The position numbers were made by a program, and so were the translations under genes. From NCBI GenBank assembly GCA_030035585.1, contig CM057475.1:7172100-7236099 (forward strand): a stretch of DNA of 64,000 nt, read 5' to 3'. Every line of letters starts with the position of its first letter. The stretch's first letter is position 1. The notes under the pieces were generated by a model. That model saw nothing but the letters and a program-made list of their open reading frames with translations, searched no databases and was not told the origin of the DNA. The DNA is from Dugong dugon (taxonomy: Eukaryota; Chordata; Mammalia; Sirenia; Dugongidae). This document shows, piece by piece, positions 36,931 to 47,879 of this stretch.

Positions 36931-37100
36931 TTTGGGCTGGTCAGTCAGCTCGGTGAGTGGAGTCTGCAGGAAGAAGGCGGACACAATGAGGTAGACTTCA
37001 GCAATATGAACATGGTGGGCCAGGAAGTCATTCAACACACGGAAGCCAGGAAGCAAGCAGGTGCTCTGCTCAGGCGTGGCAGGGGGACTCTTCAGGTTGT
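36931..37100 (-). CDS. WDFY4: WDFY4 exon 11 of window
   Basis: 170-nt exon, phase 1 in, phase 0 out; acceptor tgatcaatag, donor gtaagt. It encodes (N)NLKSPPATPEQSTCLLPGF, then RVLNDFLAHHVHIAEVYLIV and SAFFLQTPLTELTDQPK. The first residues form a low-complexity linker; the remainder is helical. Plus-strand ORFs over the same place are shadows. Confidence 0.93.
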
Positions 37101-37325
37101 CTATTGATCAGGGGGAATGGGCACAAATCCAGCAATTGAGAACAACTGCTGTTACTCTGGGCAAGGTGGGGACTGGACACACGAGGAAATGCCCTGCCAC
37201 CCTCCCGCCCCTTAGGAACACTGGAGGAAAGTACCGTCACACACAGATGAGCACAAGGAAGTGCTGGACAATAATTCCTTTCCTGTTCCCAGCATGCTCC
37301 TTAGTTCATCCATTCAAACACAGAT

Positions 37326-37528
37326 ACCACCTGGTGGTGCCGACTGTTAACACATTTAGCTATCAACTGGCAAATTGGAGGCTCAAGTCTACCCAGAGGT
37401 ACCTCAGAAGAAAGGCCAGGAAATCTACTTTTGGAAAATCATCCACGGGAGACCCTATGGAGCACTGTTCTACTCTGACACACATGGGGTGGCTGTGAGT
37501 TGGAGTCAACTGGAAGGCAACTTTGTAC
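37326..37528 (+). repeat. AfroSINE (long-body type), plus strand
   Basis: Complete but diverged: cctggtggtgccgactgtta, the body gaaaggccaggaaatctact, ggagaccctatggagcactg and the end gaaggcaactttgta. Confidence 0.85.
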
Positions 37529-38017
37529 TAGGCAATAAGGGCACAGTGTTTGGACAAAATATACAGAACTTAGGATGCAAAACTCACAATGTGGTGGGAG
37601 AGACAGATATTAGGCAATTAAATACCCAAAGAAATATATACCTATGAACTGTGATAAGCACCTTAAAGGGAAATAATAGGTTTCCTGATTCAGGCAACCT
37701 CTCCTCTCCTGAAGGATGAATCCACGTCAGCCAGAGAGGTGTGCTGGTATTATGGGTTTGGGTGACACACCCCAGGCAGAAGGAAAGGGGAGTAAGGGCC
37801 CCAGGAGAAAAGAGCTAAGGAGACGTTGAGGACTGGAAAGAAGCCCCCTGTGGCTGAAGTGTGGCAAGGCCGTGGAGGGAGTCCTGGTCATGCAAACCTT
37901 GGAGTCAGTGGTCAGCCATGACCTTAACAAGGTCTGGAGCAGGGAGAGGTTTAATTAGGCCATCACCCACATCCCAGGACTCGAGGTAGAGGATCTCCTC
38001 AGATTGGGCACACTCAC

Positions 38018-38223
38018 TCATTATGATGTCCACACCCATGGCGCTGTTTGCCACCCAGGATCCGGCCGCCATGCCCTCTTTAAATCGCCCCCGGAGGACG
38101 GGGCTTGACAAGAAATGCAGCAGCAGCTTCAGCCCCAGGACGGTGGTGCTGGGGTGCAGGTGGCCCTGCGTGAAAAGCAGGAACCAGTCTGGCCCCAGGC
38201 TCAGAAACACTTCTTCCTTTTTC
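38018..38223 (-). CDS. WDFY4: WDFY4 exon 10 of window
   Basis: 206-nt exon, phase 2 in, phase 1 out; acceptor ctccccccag, donor gtgagt (a second GT lies 4 nt downstream). It encodes KKEEVFLSLGPDWFLLFTQG, then HLHPSTTVLGLKLLLHFLSS and PVLRGRFKEGMAAGSW, ending GVDIIM. It is a helical armadillo-like segment. The longer ORF extends into intron on both sides. Confidence 0.95.
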
Positions 38224-39050
38224 CTGGGGGGAGAATACAATGAACAATGTCTCTGGCTGTGGGCAAATGACAAGTCCAGAAAATACAAACAATGCTCAGC
38301 CCCAGTAGCCATCTAGGAAAGGAAAGCTAAGGTTAACATTTGGATGCCACTAGGCAAAGTATAGATTACACTTTAAAAGGATGGTAAAATAAAATCCTGG
38401 CAAGATTGCTGAGAATTTGATGCATTCATTTATTAATGACTGTGTTACAAATTGTCCAGCGCTTTTCAAAGCAATTGGAAACTATACATCAATAGATGTA
38501 AAAACATGCATGGCCCTTGACAGCCCTGTTTCACTGATATTCACATGTATGCAGTATATGAATAACCATCCATCTAATTTGATTACCACAATACAGTCTT
38601 ATAAAACATAAATGATTATTTACTTTCCTTTTTAAAGGCACTGATCAAAATGAATTAAACGGAATAGTCTAATATTTATGCATCTTAATTGGTTTAGGCA
38701 AAAAATACTACTAAATGCCACTTTAGAAAATGAATTTTAAAATGAGTCTGGAGAAGGCAGATTTGCTAGAGGCAACTGGCAGGAAGGGAGATGGGCAGCT
38801 AATCTAGTAGGACCCATGGCCTCAGCAAACAGACCCAGCCTCATGGGAGCCAAGCATGGGCCATCTGTGCTACACAGTGTTCTTGGCATCAGCTGCCAAA
38901 CTCATCTGATGAGGGTTTGGCTGGTGTTCAGTGGAGACTGTGGGGAGCAGTGAGAGGAGCACTGGACAAGGAGTCAATGCTCTGATGTTTACTGACTGAA
39001 TAACTGTGAAGAGTGCTTAATGAGCTCCGTCACTGTCCTCAGTGATGTGA
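38224..39050. other. Intron between exons 9 and 10, unassigned
   Basis: No coding block or confident repeat; 38400-38720 is AT-rich and unique-looking. Confidence 0.4.
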
Positions 39051-39054
39051 TGTG

Positions 39055-39320
39055 ATGATGATGACGGTAGCTGTAGCTTACAGAGTATTTACAGTATTCC
39101 AGGACCATTCTCAGTGCTAGCTAGCCACACATTAATTCCTTTAATCTTCACAAGAACCATCTGGGGTGGCACTGTTTTGATCTTCATACAGATGAATACA
39201 AGAGAGGCATAGAGGCCTGAAATCCTCTCCCCAAGATCACCTGGGACAGAGCTGGGATTCGAACACAGCAGGTCTAGGCACCAGAGTCCAGGTGCTTAAC
39301 CACTACACTGCATTCCCTCT
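39055..39320 (+). repeat. MIR SINE
   Basis: cagtattccaggaccattct, ttaatcttcacaagaaccat, gagctgggattcgaacacag and gtgcttaaccactacactgc, a nearly complete sense MIR. Confidence 0.85.
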
Positions 39321-40122
39321 CAAAAAGATGTAAAAAGAAAGGATCAGAATCACTCACCTCCAAGGCATCTTCCAGTTCTAGAGTTTTGATTCTAGAAGTG
39401 TAAAGACTTGCAGGCTGGTAAATTTCTAGACTCTTCACCGCTGCCCAACTCCCTCTCACCCCACACACACCACACACAAACGTAAAGTCATTGAGAGCGC
39501 AAATCTGCACTGCCTTGTTGAGCACTGCAAACCACATCTGGTATCCAGCAGGTGCTCAACCAACAACTGCTGAATGAAAGACTCCAAGGTTGGAGGGGAA
39601 GCAGGCAGTTAGCAAAAGAGTTCATGGAATCAGCCTTATGGTTACACATTATTTTGAAAATTAATAGAAGGCAGATACTTCTTTTTTTAACTTGGAAAAA
39701 ATAACTAAATAGCTAACTAAATAGCAGTAGAATCTGGCAAGCTTTTTCCTTGATAGATGTTATTTCGGCTAACCATTTCTGCATCCTATTCTCTGCCAAG
39801 GCCAGGACATCAAAATCAGTAATTGTCACAACTGCCAAAACAGTAACCATTATACATAGCAATGGTGACAGAAAGAGTTCATTGTAATGATACCAAATCT
39901 GTTTCTAGTTACTCTTGCCCGCTTAACATTTGCATCAGAATATCTCAGGGCAAGGTCTGGTTTATTGGGTGGAGAGAATATAATTTTCTTTCTGAGTCAT
40001 GCAGGAAACACACTGCAGAACACTGATTCAGAGATGCTACGCTTTTCATTAAAGAAAGGTTTTAACACTGCACCCTCTATGGGGCAACCTCACACCAAAT
40101 CACTCTTCCTGGAGCTACTTAC

Positions 40123-40222
40123 TCAGAGGACAGATGACGGTGGCCAGAAGACATTACACTGAGCAGCATCTCCAGCAGCTGGTTTCTGAGCCAGACTGTC
40201 TTTCCAGATGTTTGGCTTCCAG
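40123..40222 (-). CDS. WDFY4: WDFY4 exon 9 of window
   Basis: 100-nt exon, phase 1 in, phase 2 out; acceptor ctttttgtag, donor gtaagt. It encodes (A)GSQTSGKTVWLRNQLLEML, then LSVMSSGHRHLSS, joining a Glu codon split with the next exon (GA+G). It was found by reading the minus strand for the expected WLRNQLLEML block; no long ORF marks it. Phase agreement with both neighbours supports it. Confidence 0.93.
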
Positions 40223-40939
40223 CTACAAAAAGGAAAATTCAGATTTGAGAGAAAATGAATGTAAAAGAGACATAATATTTCCCGCAGTAAATCATCTTAT
40301 TCGCCGAATGCTTAGTTCACCCAGGAATTAGGGAATGGATGAGATTCAAAATTTTGGCATTCCATTCCAGACTGCAATGCAATGCTTAAAAGCAATTTCA
40401 GGAAATGTTCTAAAGTTATCTTTAATTAGATATTTCTTCAGTGCTCTCTTCTATCCTCCAAAAAAGCCTAAAAATGATAAGGTCAAATCAGTCATTCTGT
40501 AGATTTTTTTTTTTTAATGAGCACAGACGGCAACATATATCAAGCACCTGCTATGTGCCAGGTGTTATGCGAGGCATGGGAGTAGAGAGGTGAAGATCCT
40601 TCTCTCCTGGTTCTTGTTCTCAATTTGCTTCCAGACCAGCCTCTTGCCCCATTCTGACACTGAAGTTATAACCAGCACAACTGTATCACTAAAAACAGAG
40701 CTGCAATTGTAGCAAGGGGGATATAGATCCAGTTGGAGAAGAAAGCTAGCTCCTGAAGTGTTGTTAAAGCCCAAAGGACACATTAAAAGTGGCTTAACAT
40801 AGACGGCTTAGTTAGATAAAAGTGTCAGGACAGAGGCCATGCAAGGCAGACACACTAAGTAAGCTCACGGCTGGCCTGTTAGTCATTCACTCATCCTCTC
40901 GATTGGCCAGTTCAGGACACACATGCTGCAGATCTAGAC

Positions 40940-41105
40940 AGATGAGGCAGCTTGGGGCAGTGGAGTCAGATTTCCCTCTGTTTGGATTCTGGCTCCACCT
41001 CTTATTAAGAACTTAATCTCTCTGAGCTTCAGCTTCCTCATCTGTAAAATGGGAATAATAATTTCTACTTGATCTAAGAATAAGAGATAATGAATATAAT
41101 TTATC
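40940..41105 (+). repeat. MIR SINE
   Basis: tctggctccacctcttatta, cttcagcttcctcatctgta and aaatgggaataataatttct, sense MIR. Confidence 0.85.
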
Positions 41106-41164
41106 TTGATTGAATAATGCTGTCCAAGAAAATCTTTTGTAATGATAGAAATGTTTTGTATCTT

Positions 41165-41335
41165 CACTCTCCAATACAGTAGCCACTAGCCACATGTGGT
41201 TATTAAGACTTGATATGTAGATAGTGTGATGGAAGAACTGAATTTTTAATTGCATTTAATTTTAAGTAATTTAAATTTAAATGGCCACATGTGGCTATTA
41301 CCTCCCATCTTAGCACAGTTCTGGAAGTTCTGGGA
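41165..41335. repeat. hAT-type MER element (probable)
   Basis: Ends with inverted words agccactagccacatgtggt and, later, ggccacatgtggctatt. This word pair is typical of an old mammalian non-autonomous hAT repeat, but terminal repeats are not clean. Confidence 0.4.
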
Positions 41336-41473
41336 CATTGAGGTCACTAATGTTCCTTTCACCCCTTCCCTAGGTAGTAGGGATTCTGAATGAGACGTAG
41401 CTGCTGGTCTGTATTTGGTTGGAGAGAAAGAGAAATACTCAAAGAAATAAATCACAAACCTGTGTAATAAGGT

Positions 41474-41632
41474 GGAGCCCTGGTGGTGCAGTGGTTAAGA
41501 GCTTGGCTGCTAACCAAAAGGTCAGAAGTTTGAATCCACCAGCCCCTCCTTGGAAACCCTATGGGACCGTTCTACTCTGTCCTATAGCGTCACTATGAGT
41601 CAGAATCGACTCGACGGCAACAGGTTTGGTCT
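41474..41632 (+). repeat. AfroSINE, plus strand, least decayed copy
   Basis: Full-length 159 bp with ggagccctggtggtgcagtg, a tRNA-like A/B box head (gctgctaaccaaaaggtcag, gtttgaatccaccagc) and the end gagtcagaatcgactcgacg. Flanked by aataaggt (41466-41473) and attaaggt (41633-41640), one mismatch. Confidence 0.95.
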
Positions 41633-42160
41633 ATTAAGGTAAGCCGAAAGGGGCTTTAGATGCACAGATTATCACTGACTCTGGCTTGGTGGGACTGGGA
41701 ATGGCTCTGTGGAGGAAATGACTCCTGTCTAGTCTGATAGGGTGAGGTAGACAGGTGGGGTGGGGCAGAGGAAGACACTCCTGTAGAGGGAACAGCATGG
41801 GCAAAGGCATGGAAGGATGACAGCATATGCGGACTGGCAAGTGGTTCCGAGTGGCTGCAGCTGGAGCTCATGGGGGAGTGGGAGAACATCAGACCGGGCA
41901 GGCGGGGGCTGGAGCACAAAGGACCCAGTGCTGGCCTGTGACAACTGACTTCCTCCTGGGGGCCTCAGAAGGCACTGAAGGTCTCGGAGCAGTCATACAA
42001 AATTCCATTTGATCTGTGACCCTGATTATGGACCTACAGCATCACAAGCAAATGCTCGGCCATGGGTGCCTCCCCTCTCTTTGCCTCAGCCCCTCCCTCT
42101 TGCAAAGTGGCCCCACAGAGTGTGCCACCGAGGGGTGCGGCACGGGGAGAGTCTTCTCAC

Positions 42161-42252
42161 CAGATGCAGAGGGGTCCAGGACTCTGTCCGTGCAGATCTG
42201 CCTCTCGTTCACTGACGAAGGCTTGAGGGTGTACACGACAAACAGAGCAACC
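42161..42252 (-). CDS. WDFY4: WDFY4 exon 8 of window
   Basis: 92-nt exon, phase 2 in, phase 1 out. The acceptor is the slightly unusual gcataaag after a C/T-rich tract; the donor is gtgaga. It encodes (R)VALFVVYTLKPSSVNERQI, then CTDRVLDPSAS. The upstream boundary is chosen because AG+G gives the conserved Arg and the following residues match human RIGLFVVYTLK in spacing. Confidence 0.92.
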
Positions 42253-42836
42253 CTTTATGCAACAGGGAGAGGAGACACGCTCAGGGGGGCTCAGCACATG
42301 TCTGCGGAGCACTCGTCAGAGTTTCCTAACTGGGTTCACCCAGCGTGGCTTCAAGCAAGAGCTTACAGGGAATCACATTGTTCTCTGATCAATGCAATAT
42401 TTCCAGACAGTCATAAAACCTGCCAGGCTTCACCAAAGGGGTTAACTCTGGCTACTAGAGTAATGATGAGGGAAGAATGGGCTAAAGGTGGCGCCAGCTG
42501 GGGAAATCCTTCGCGAAGTCTGCAGGAAGCAGGCATGCTGATTCCCTGGCCCTCGTGAAGATTGCTGTGTTCATGGAGACTCTTGCACCATGGGCACAGC
42601 CACCCACCCCATCCTAAGTCTAGTAGCTGCCCTCCCCGCACCCCCTCCCCCAACACTTTTCTCAACCCTCAGCCTTCATCAGTAACATCTAGAATGTTTC
42701 AAGGACACAGACTCTGCTACTGCATTGGGAGGCAGTGATGCTGGGGTAGATGTGGTCAGGAATGAGCTGGGGCCCACATTCCCTTAGTGAAATTGTTCTG
42801 CGTCCTTCCCTGCCCCGAGGAATCTTGGTGCAGTAC

Positions 42837-42998
42837 CTGAGCATGTCCTGGAGGCTAAAGTGGCCCCTCAGCTGGTGGCCCAGGATAGCAATGATGGTGG
42901 GGATCTTGGAGGGGGTGAGGATCGGCTCATTGAAGAGGAAGACGAGCTTGGGTATGAGCTGTGCTTGGTGGGCAACTTCGGCATTCCTGGGTCCTTCC
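42837..42998 (-). CDS. WDFY4: WDFY4 exon 7 of window
   Basis: 162-nt exon, phase 2 in, phase 2 out; acceptor ctcaccag, donor gtactg. It encodes EGPRNAEVAHQAQLIPKLVF, then LFNEPILTPSKIPTIIAILG and HQLRGHFSLQDML. The block around IIAILGHQLRGHF is highly conserved in the family. The next exon completes the Arg codon. Confidence 0.95.
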
Positions 42999-42999
42999 C

Positions 43000-43937
43000 T
43001 GGTGAGTCCAGGAGAGAGAAAGTGAAAGCTTTTACAGGAAATAACCAAATTTGCTGTGTTTCTGCTAAAAAGGTTTTCCAGGCTGGGCTTGTTTCATGGC
43101 CCTCTAACGCCAATCCTCTCTTGGCAACTTGTCAAAATACTGTCAGACACCCATCCAATATGTGTCTGCCAAAGACTAGTCGCTGAGGAATAAGCCTCCC
43201 CATTGCCTTCTACCCCCGGAAAATGCCTTCAAAGACAAACCCCAATTATTGACTTTTAAATTCCGAGCCTCAGGGAAAACTAATGCTGGTCTCAGAAAAC
43301 TCAGAACAAAGACAGCAGACACGCATGTGACCACGGAGCACTTCCCAACAGCCAGGAGCCCGGACCTCCACAAGCCTGTCTGGGTGTGTGCTCTTCCTGC
43401 CCTCCTCAAACCACAAAGTGGATGAACACACCGTGCCAGGAGCCAAAGGAGAAAGAGACAGAACTGAAGAATCCACATCCCCCTTTGTAGGATAATCACA
43501 AAGCCAATTTCCCGTAAACTGTACTCCCCCAAAGAAAACAGCTCCCAGGATAAATGTCCGTCTCTTAGCAAAAAACAGGTACAGGTACAAAGAAAGTGGA
43601 AAAAAAGGTAGAAGAGGGTATTTTCAGCCTTTACATGTTGTGTTCTGCCATGCTCCACATCCCTAATTCACATGAGAGGCAGAACTAGGCCCAGTTTTGC
43701 AGGTGAGTTACAAGAGAGATAGAACTAAGCCCAGTTTTGCAGGTGAGTTAAATTCATTGGCTCGGCAGGGAAGAACCTCCTTCCGCTCGTACATTCTTGC
43801 TGCTTTGTGTACCCGCCCCCCCCCCCACCCACCCCAGCTGAGCTCTGAGCAGCACGGGTTTCTGTGTAATTCCTCCCTAGGACTGAGTTACACTCATCTC
43901 TAAATTTCCAGCACTAAGAATTGGGTCAGCCAACCTT
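43000..43937. other. Intron between exons 6 and 7, unassigned
   Basis: Several ORFs on both strands (43176-43658, 43270-43590) without recognised domains. A C-rich run lies at 43816-43841. No coding exon was found here. Confidence 0.45.
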
Positions 43938-44319
43938 CTGTCAGTTCGTGATACTGTGGGGGCCTGTGTGTGGCTGTGATGCTGGAAGCTATGCCACCAG
44001 TATTCAAATACCAGCAGGGTCCACTGTGGTGAACAGTTTCCGTGGAGCTTCCAGGCAGACTAGGAAGAAAGACCTGGAGATCTACTTCTGAAAATTAGCC
44101 CGTGAAAACCCCATGGATCACAACAAAACGTCATCCAATATAGCACTGGGAGATGAGCCCCCTAGGACGGAAGGCGCTAGAAATACACAGTGGTCGAAAC
44201 AATGGACTCAAACACCAGTGATGGGGAAGATGGTGCAGGACCGGGCAGCGCTTCATTCTGCTGTACGTGGGTCACCACGGTCGGAACTGATTCCATGGCA
44301 ACTAACAACAACAGCAACA
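43938..44319 (+). mobile_element. RTE-derived short element (5' end fused to 3' end)
   Basis: 382 bp. The beginning (ctgtcagttcgtgatactgt, ggctgtgatgctggaagcta, ttcaaataccagcagggtcc) matches, as I remember it, the start of RTE/BovB-type LINEs. The end (aagatggtgcaggaccgggc, attctgctgtacgtgggtca, actaacaacaacagcaac) matches the RTE 3' end at 27304 and 52356. The coding part is absent. It looks like a non-autonomous, internally deleted RTE. Confidence 0.7.
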
Positions 44320-44917
44320 TGGAGGGTTTATAATTGATATTCAAAAACAGGGGTGGGGGCCGAAATAAAAAGATGTTTTGAAATATATTCAAAAGCACAG
44401 CAGATGTGAATAATCACTAAAACAGCTATCCCTGTGAGCAGGGAGGTGGGTGGGGTGTGGAGAGGACCCTTGATAAGTCGCCCTCCCTGCCTCCCTTCTC
44501 CCCTCCTCTGACCACAGCCCTGGTGTACTCTGGGAACTGCCTCTTTCTAACTCACCTTCACCCCCTCCAGATGTGAACGCATGTACAGGCCTGGGCAGTG
44601 TCACAGGGACTGACCGGGAATGGGATGTGCCCAACTTGGCCCAAGGAGACAATCCTTTTGCTAGTACTTTTTGAGTTTTTTAAAAAAAGCCTTCCTTCTG
44701 CTTAACTGTGCCAGGTTGAGGGTGTACTCTAAGGACCTGCAGCAGCCCTGTGCTGCCACATGGAGGCGGCTCCAGGAAATGAAGCCACCACAGACAGGGA
44801 TGGGGGGTGGAGTTCAGATAAAACAGTGTGAGCCCCGTCCAGCCATGGGTAACAAGCTACCTTGTTCAACTGTACAAGCCAATACATTCACTCTTTATCC
44901 AGTCTCCCTCCCTTCCT

Positions 44918-45120
44918 GGAGTCCCTGAGTGGTATAAAAGTTAACATGCTCAGCTGCTAACCCAAAGACTGGTGGCTCAAGTCCACCCAGCGGTGCCTTG
45001 GAAGAAAGGCCTGGTGATCTACTTCTGAAAAATCAGCCACTGAAAACCCAATGGAACACAGTTGCACTCTGCACACATGGGGGCACCATGAGTTGGTATT
45101 GACTCAAAGGGAACTGGTTT
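44918..45120 (+). repeat. AfroSINE (long-body type), plus strand
   Basis: ggagtccctgagtggtataa, ctgctaacccaaagactggt, gaaggcctggtgatctactt-like body, ending gaactggttt. Confidence 0.9.
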
Positions 45121-45212
45121 GCTTGCTTCCTTCCTCTCTCCCTCCCACTTTCCATCTCTAGTTCCTTCCTTGATCTGGTTTGAGTTATATTTCTGCCACT
45201 TGCAACCAAAAG

Positions 45213-45281
45213 GAGGAGCCCTGGTGGCACGCTGGTTAAGCGTTTGGCTGCTAACCGAAAGGTCAGCGGTTTGAACCAGGG
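45213..45281 (+). repeat. AfroSINE head only
   Basis: ggagccctggtggcacgctg, gctgctaaccgaaaggtcag and gtttgaacc: the tRNA-like head. The body is missing; loss of a 3' part indicates a deletion rather than a truncated insertion. Confidence 0.85.
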
Positions 45282-45297
45282 GTCTGAACCAGGGCTT

Positions 45298-45480
45298 CAA
45301 ACAGGTTCATTTGCATTTCCACCCCAGATACACTGAATCAGAATCTACATTGTAACAAGATTCCCAGGTGACTCTTATGTATAATGAATCTTGAGAACCA
45401 CTGTTCTACTGGTGGTTCTCAGAACTGGTCCCTGACCAGCAGCATTAGCATTGCCTGGGAACTTGTTAGAAATGCAAATT
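45298..45480. repeat. Two MER5-like hAT fragments head to head
   Basis: 45298-45412 is sense (tttgcatttccaccccagat, gattcccaggtgactcttat, gagaaccactg); 45402-45480 is reversed (tggtggttctcagaactggt, cctgggaacttgttagaaat, gcaaattat). Words are those of Charlie-type MER5 elements. Confidence 0.7.
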
Positions 45481-45519
45481 ATCCACAGGGGTTAAAACTG
45501 GAACGAACCAGATAGCAGC

Positions 45520-45671
45520 CCTGGTTGAACCCACCAGCCACACCATGGAAGAAAGACATGGCAGTCTGTGCCCATGAAGATTATAGCCTTGGAAACCCTA
45601 TCGGGTGGTTCTACTCTGTCCTATATGGTCACTATGAGTCAGAATGGACTTGATGGCAGCAGGTTTGATTT
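45520..45671 (+). repeat. AfroSINE with deleted head
   Basis: gcagccctggttgaacccac, accatggaagaaagacatgg, ggaaaccctatcgggtggtt and gagtcagaatggacttgatg. Most of the tRNA-like head is deleted between gccctgg and ttgaaccc. Confidence 0.85.
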
Positions 45672-46024
45672 TGGTTTTGGTTTGCAGCTAATTTAAAAAG
45701 TGATTTTAGAGTCAGTTAGAGGAAGAGTGGTCAGGGAAGCAAAGTGGGGCATGGAGGAGGTGGTCCTTCGGTGACCACATTTAGAGCCCCAGCCCCTGCC
45801 CTCCAGAGGCCCAAGACTCCCCCTGCCCCAGGAGACAGTCCAGTCCCATGCATGGGAGCCTGAGGGGGACGTGTCCCACCCGAAGACTGAGAGCCCTGGG
45901 AGATGGGAGCGGGACAGGGCTGCTGAGTCGCTGGCCATCCTGCTACCCACCCCCTACCCCCCCAGTCCCTGTACCCTACATGAAGCCTTTAGTTCTAACA
46001 CCCAGGCTGCAGAGTCCAGCTTAC

Positions 46025-46098
46025 CTTGGTGACTGGAAAATTTCAACAAGATGGGAGAAGAGGGTGAGGTCCAGATTGTCTGCAGTATTCATCCAGAG
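46025..46098 (-). CDS. WDFY4: WDFY4 exon 6 of window
   Basis: 74-nt exon, phase 0 in, phase 2 out; acceptor ctgtctcacag, donor gtaagc. It encodes LWMNTADNLDLTLFSHLVEI followed by FQSP and two bases of an Arg codon completed in the next exon (AG+G). The open frame extends upstream to 46386, but that part is intron. Confidence 0.95.
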
Positions 46099-46404
46099 CT
46101 GTGAGACAGAACAGACAGACTCTGAAGCTAGGACATGTGCGGAGAAGGACTTCCAGGCTGCATGAAAATACAGGATGCTTGCCATAGCACCCTTTGCCTT
46201 GCAGTCACCCACGGGACTTCCTGGCTCTCCCATCACAGGAGGCCCCCGGTACTCAGACCGTGCATCCCAGGGGGAAGTTCGGACACCTTTCCTCTCCCAT
46301 CTCCGCTGCTGTCTGGAGCTTGACTGTGGCTCTGATTCCAACCAAGGAAACATGCACCAAGCATCTCCCAGGTCTGCCGGGCCCATACGCCCACCAAACG
46401 CATT

Positions 46405-46580
46405 TCATCCTCACTCCACCCTGCAAGGCATACGCCAGTGTTCCCACTTTACAGATGAGAACGTGGAGGACAAGACAGACAGTTGACTGACAGGCCCCAA
46501 TCACCACCATCCAGTGGTGGGACTGGGATCAGAAGCCAGGTCTCCAGCTTGCGGTTTTAAGCTAAGCCAACTACAGCACC
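46405..46580 (+). repeat. MIR SINE
   Basis: cccactttacagatgagaac, gtggtgggactgggatcaga and gccaggtctccagcttg, sense MIR. Confidence 0.8.
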
Positions 46581-46589
46581 TAGCTGGTG

Positions 46590-47875
46590 AATGCCACACT
46601 TTCTTCCATTCACTCATCTATAAAACCTGCAACCCAAGCCCAGTTCCCCTCTCCTGCATGACAGAACTGTGAGTGACAAACGTATGGAAGATGCACTGAG
46701 ATTCCTGGAGTGAAGCTTATCACTCAGGTCATTTCAGTTTACAGTAAACAGAACGCAGTGAAGCCAGTCTCTTCGGGGCAGCACTGAAGGTGCGCACTCA
46801 TGACTCATTCCTAGATCCCTATTTACAGAGCTCTGTTGTTTTTCATCTCCAAATGCTGACAGTTCCTAAGGCCCAGAATGTAAAAGGGGGAGAAATTGGG
46901 TTACAAGAGTGCACTCATGTAGCGTCAAACAAAACAACTCACGTTTAGAAATCATGCCATTTACTGGAGGCAAAAGTTACTCTACAAAGTCTCGTGGTAT
47001 AGATAAGGCTTAGCGTCCCATCGTTTTTAACTGGCAGAGGCTGGTTTCTGGATCCCGTGTCTTGCCCGCGTGCTGTGGTCCCTCACAGGCATCTCTGGCA
47101 CAGCAGTGATCCACAGGGTCCACACCCACCTCACTGGAGACCCATCCATGGCCACGGCATTGTCCTCTTACTTCAGAGGGGATGCACCAGAGCCCCAGTG
47201 AACACAGGCTTATCAGAAGGGCCATGAAGGTAGGGCCAGCACTCTCCAGTCCTCAGGGCCCAGCACCACACAGCCCACACAGTAGGCACTTACTAAGGAT
47301 CTTTTTTTTTTTTTTTTTTAAAGAGTAAATGCAAAGCAAACCAAGGTAAAATGAGTAAATCAAGTCCACTGCCCAGGTTCCTGGTGCAGAGGTAGATCAC
47401 ATGCTGCCCTTTGGGACAGCTGGTGTGGGCTGATGTGCTTACACTGGGGGTAGAGGTAGCTAGGCATGGCCACCCAACATACACATCTGTGGGACTCCAA
47501 GAGCCCTGTATTCTCAGAATACCCCTTCATTAAGGCAGTCCGTCATTCAACAAACAACGTGCTGGGAACTGGGAGTCAGGAGAAGGTAAGACATGAACTT
47601 ACCAATCTGGTCTGCTGTGCCCCTTACCCTTCCCACAAAAGTATAAGCCCCATTTCCTTTCCAGAACATTAGAACCATAAGAAGTTGCCATAACCCATTT
47701 GAATGGCTATCTAACTCTTTCAGAAATTACTCTGCATAATACCAAATATCTGAATTTTGTGAAACACAGACAGTTGAATCCTTTGGTTGTTACCCTATTT
47801 CACATAGCCACTGTATTGAACTGAGATGTCTGCATTAGATTTGTCTGAATTTCAAATAGATAATGTGTCAAACCC
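46590..47875. other. Intron, unassigned
   Basis: No confident feature except an 18-T run at about 47302-47319. The ORF near 47010-47225 is not recognised. Confidence 0.4.
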
Positions 47876-47879
47876 CACT

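Noticed and set aside
42016-42558. 180-codon plus-strand ORF
   Set aside because: Antisense over the WDFY4 exon at 42161-42252; no domain, no signal of coding use.
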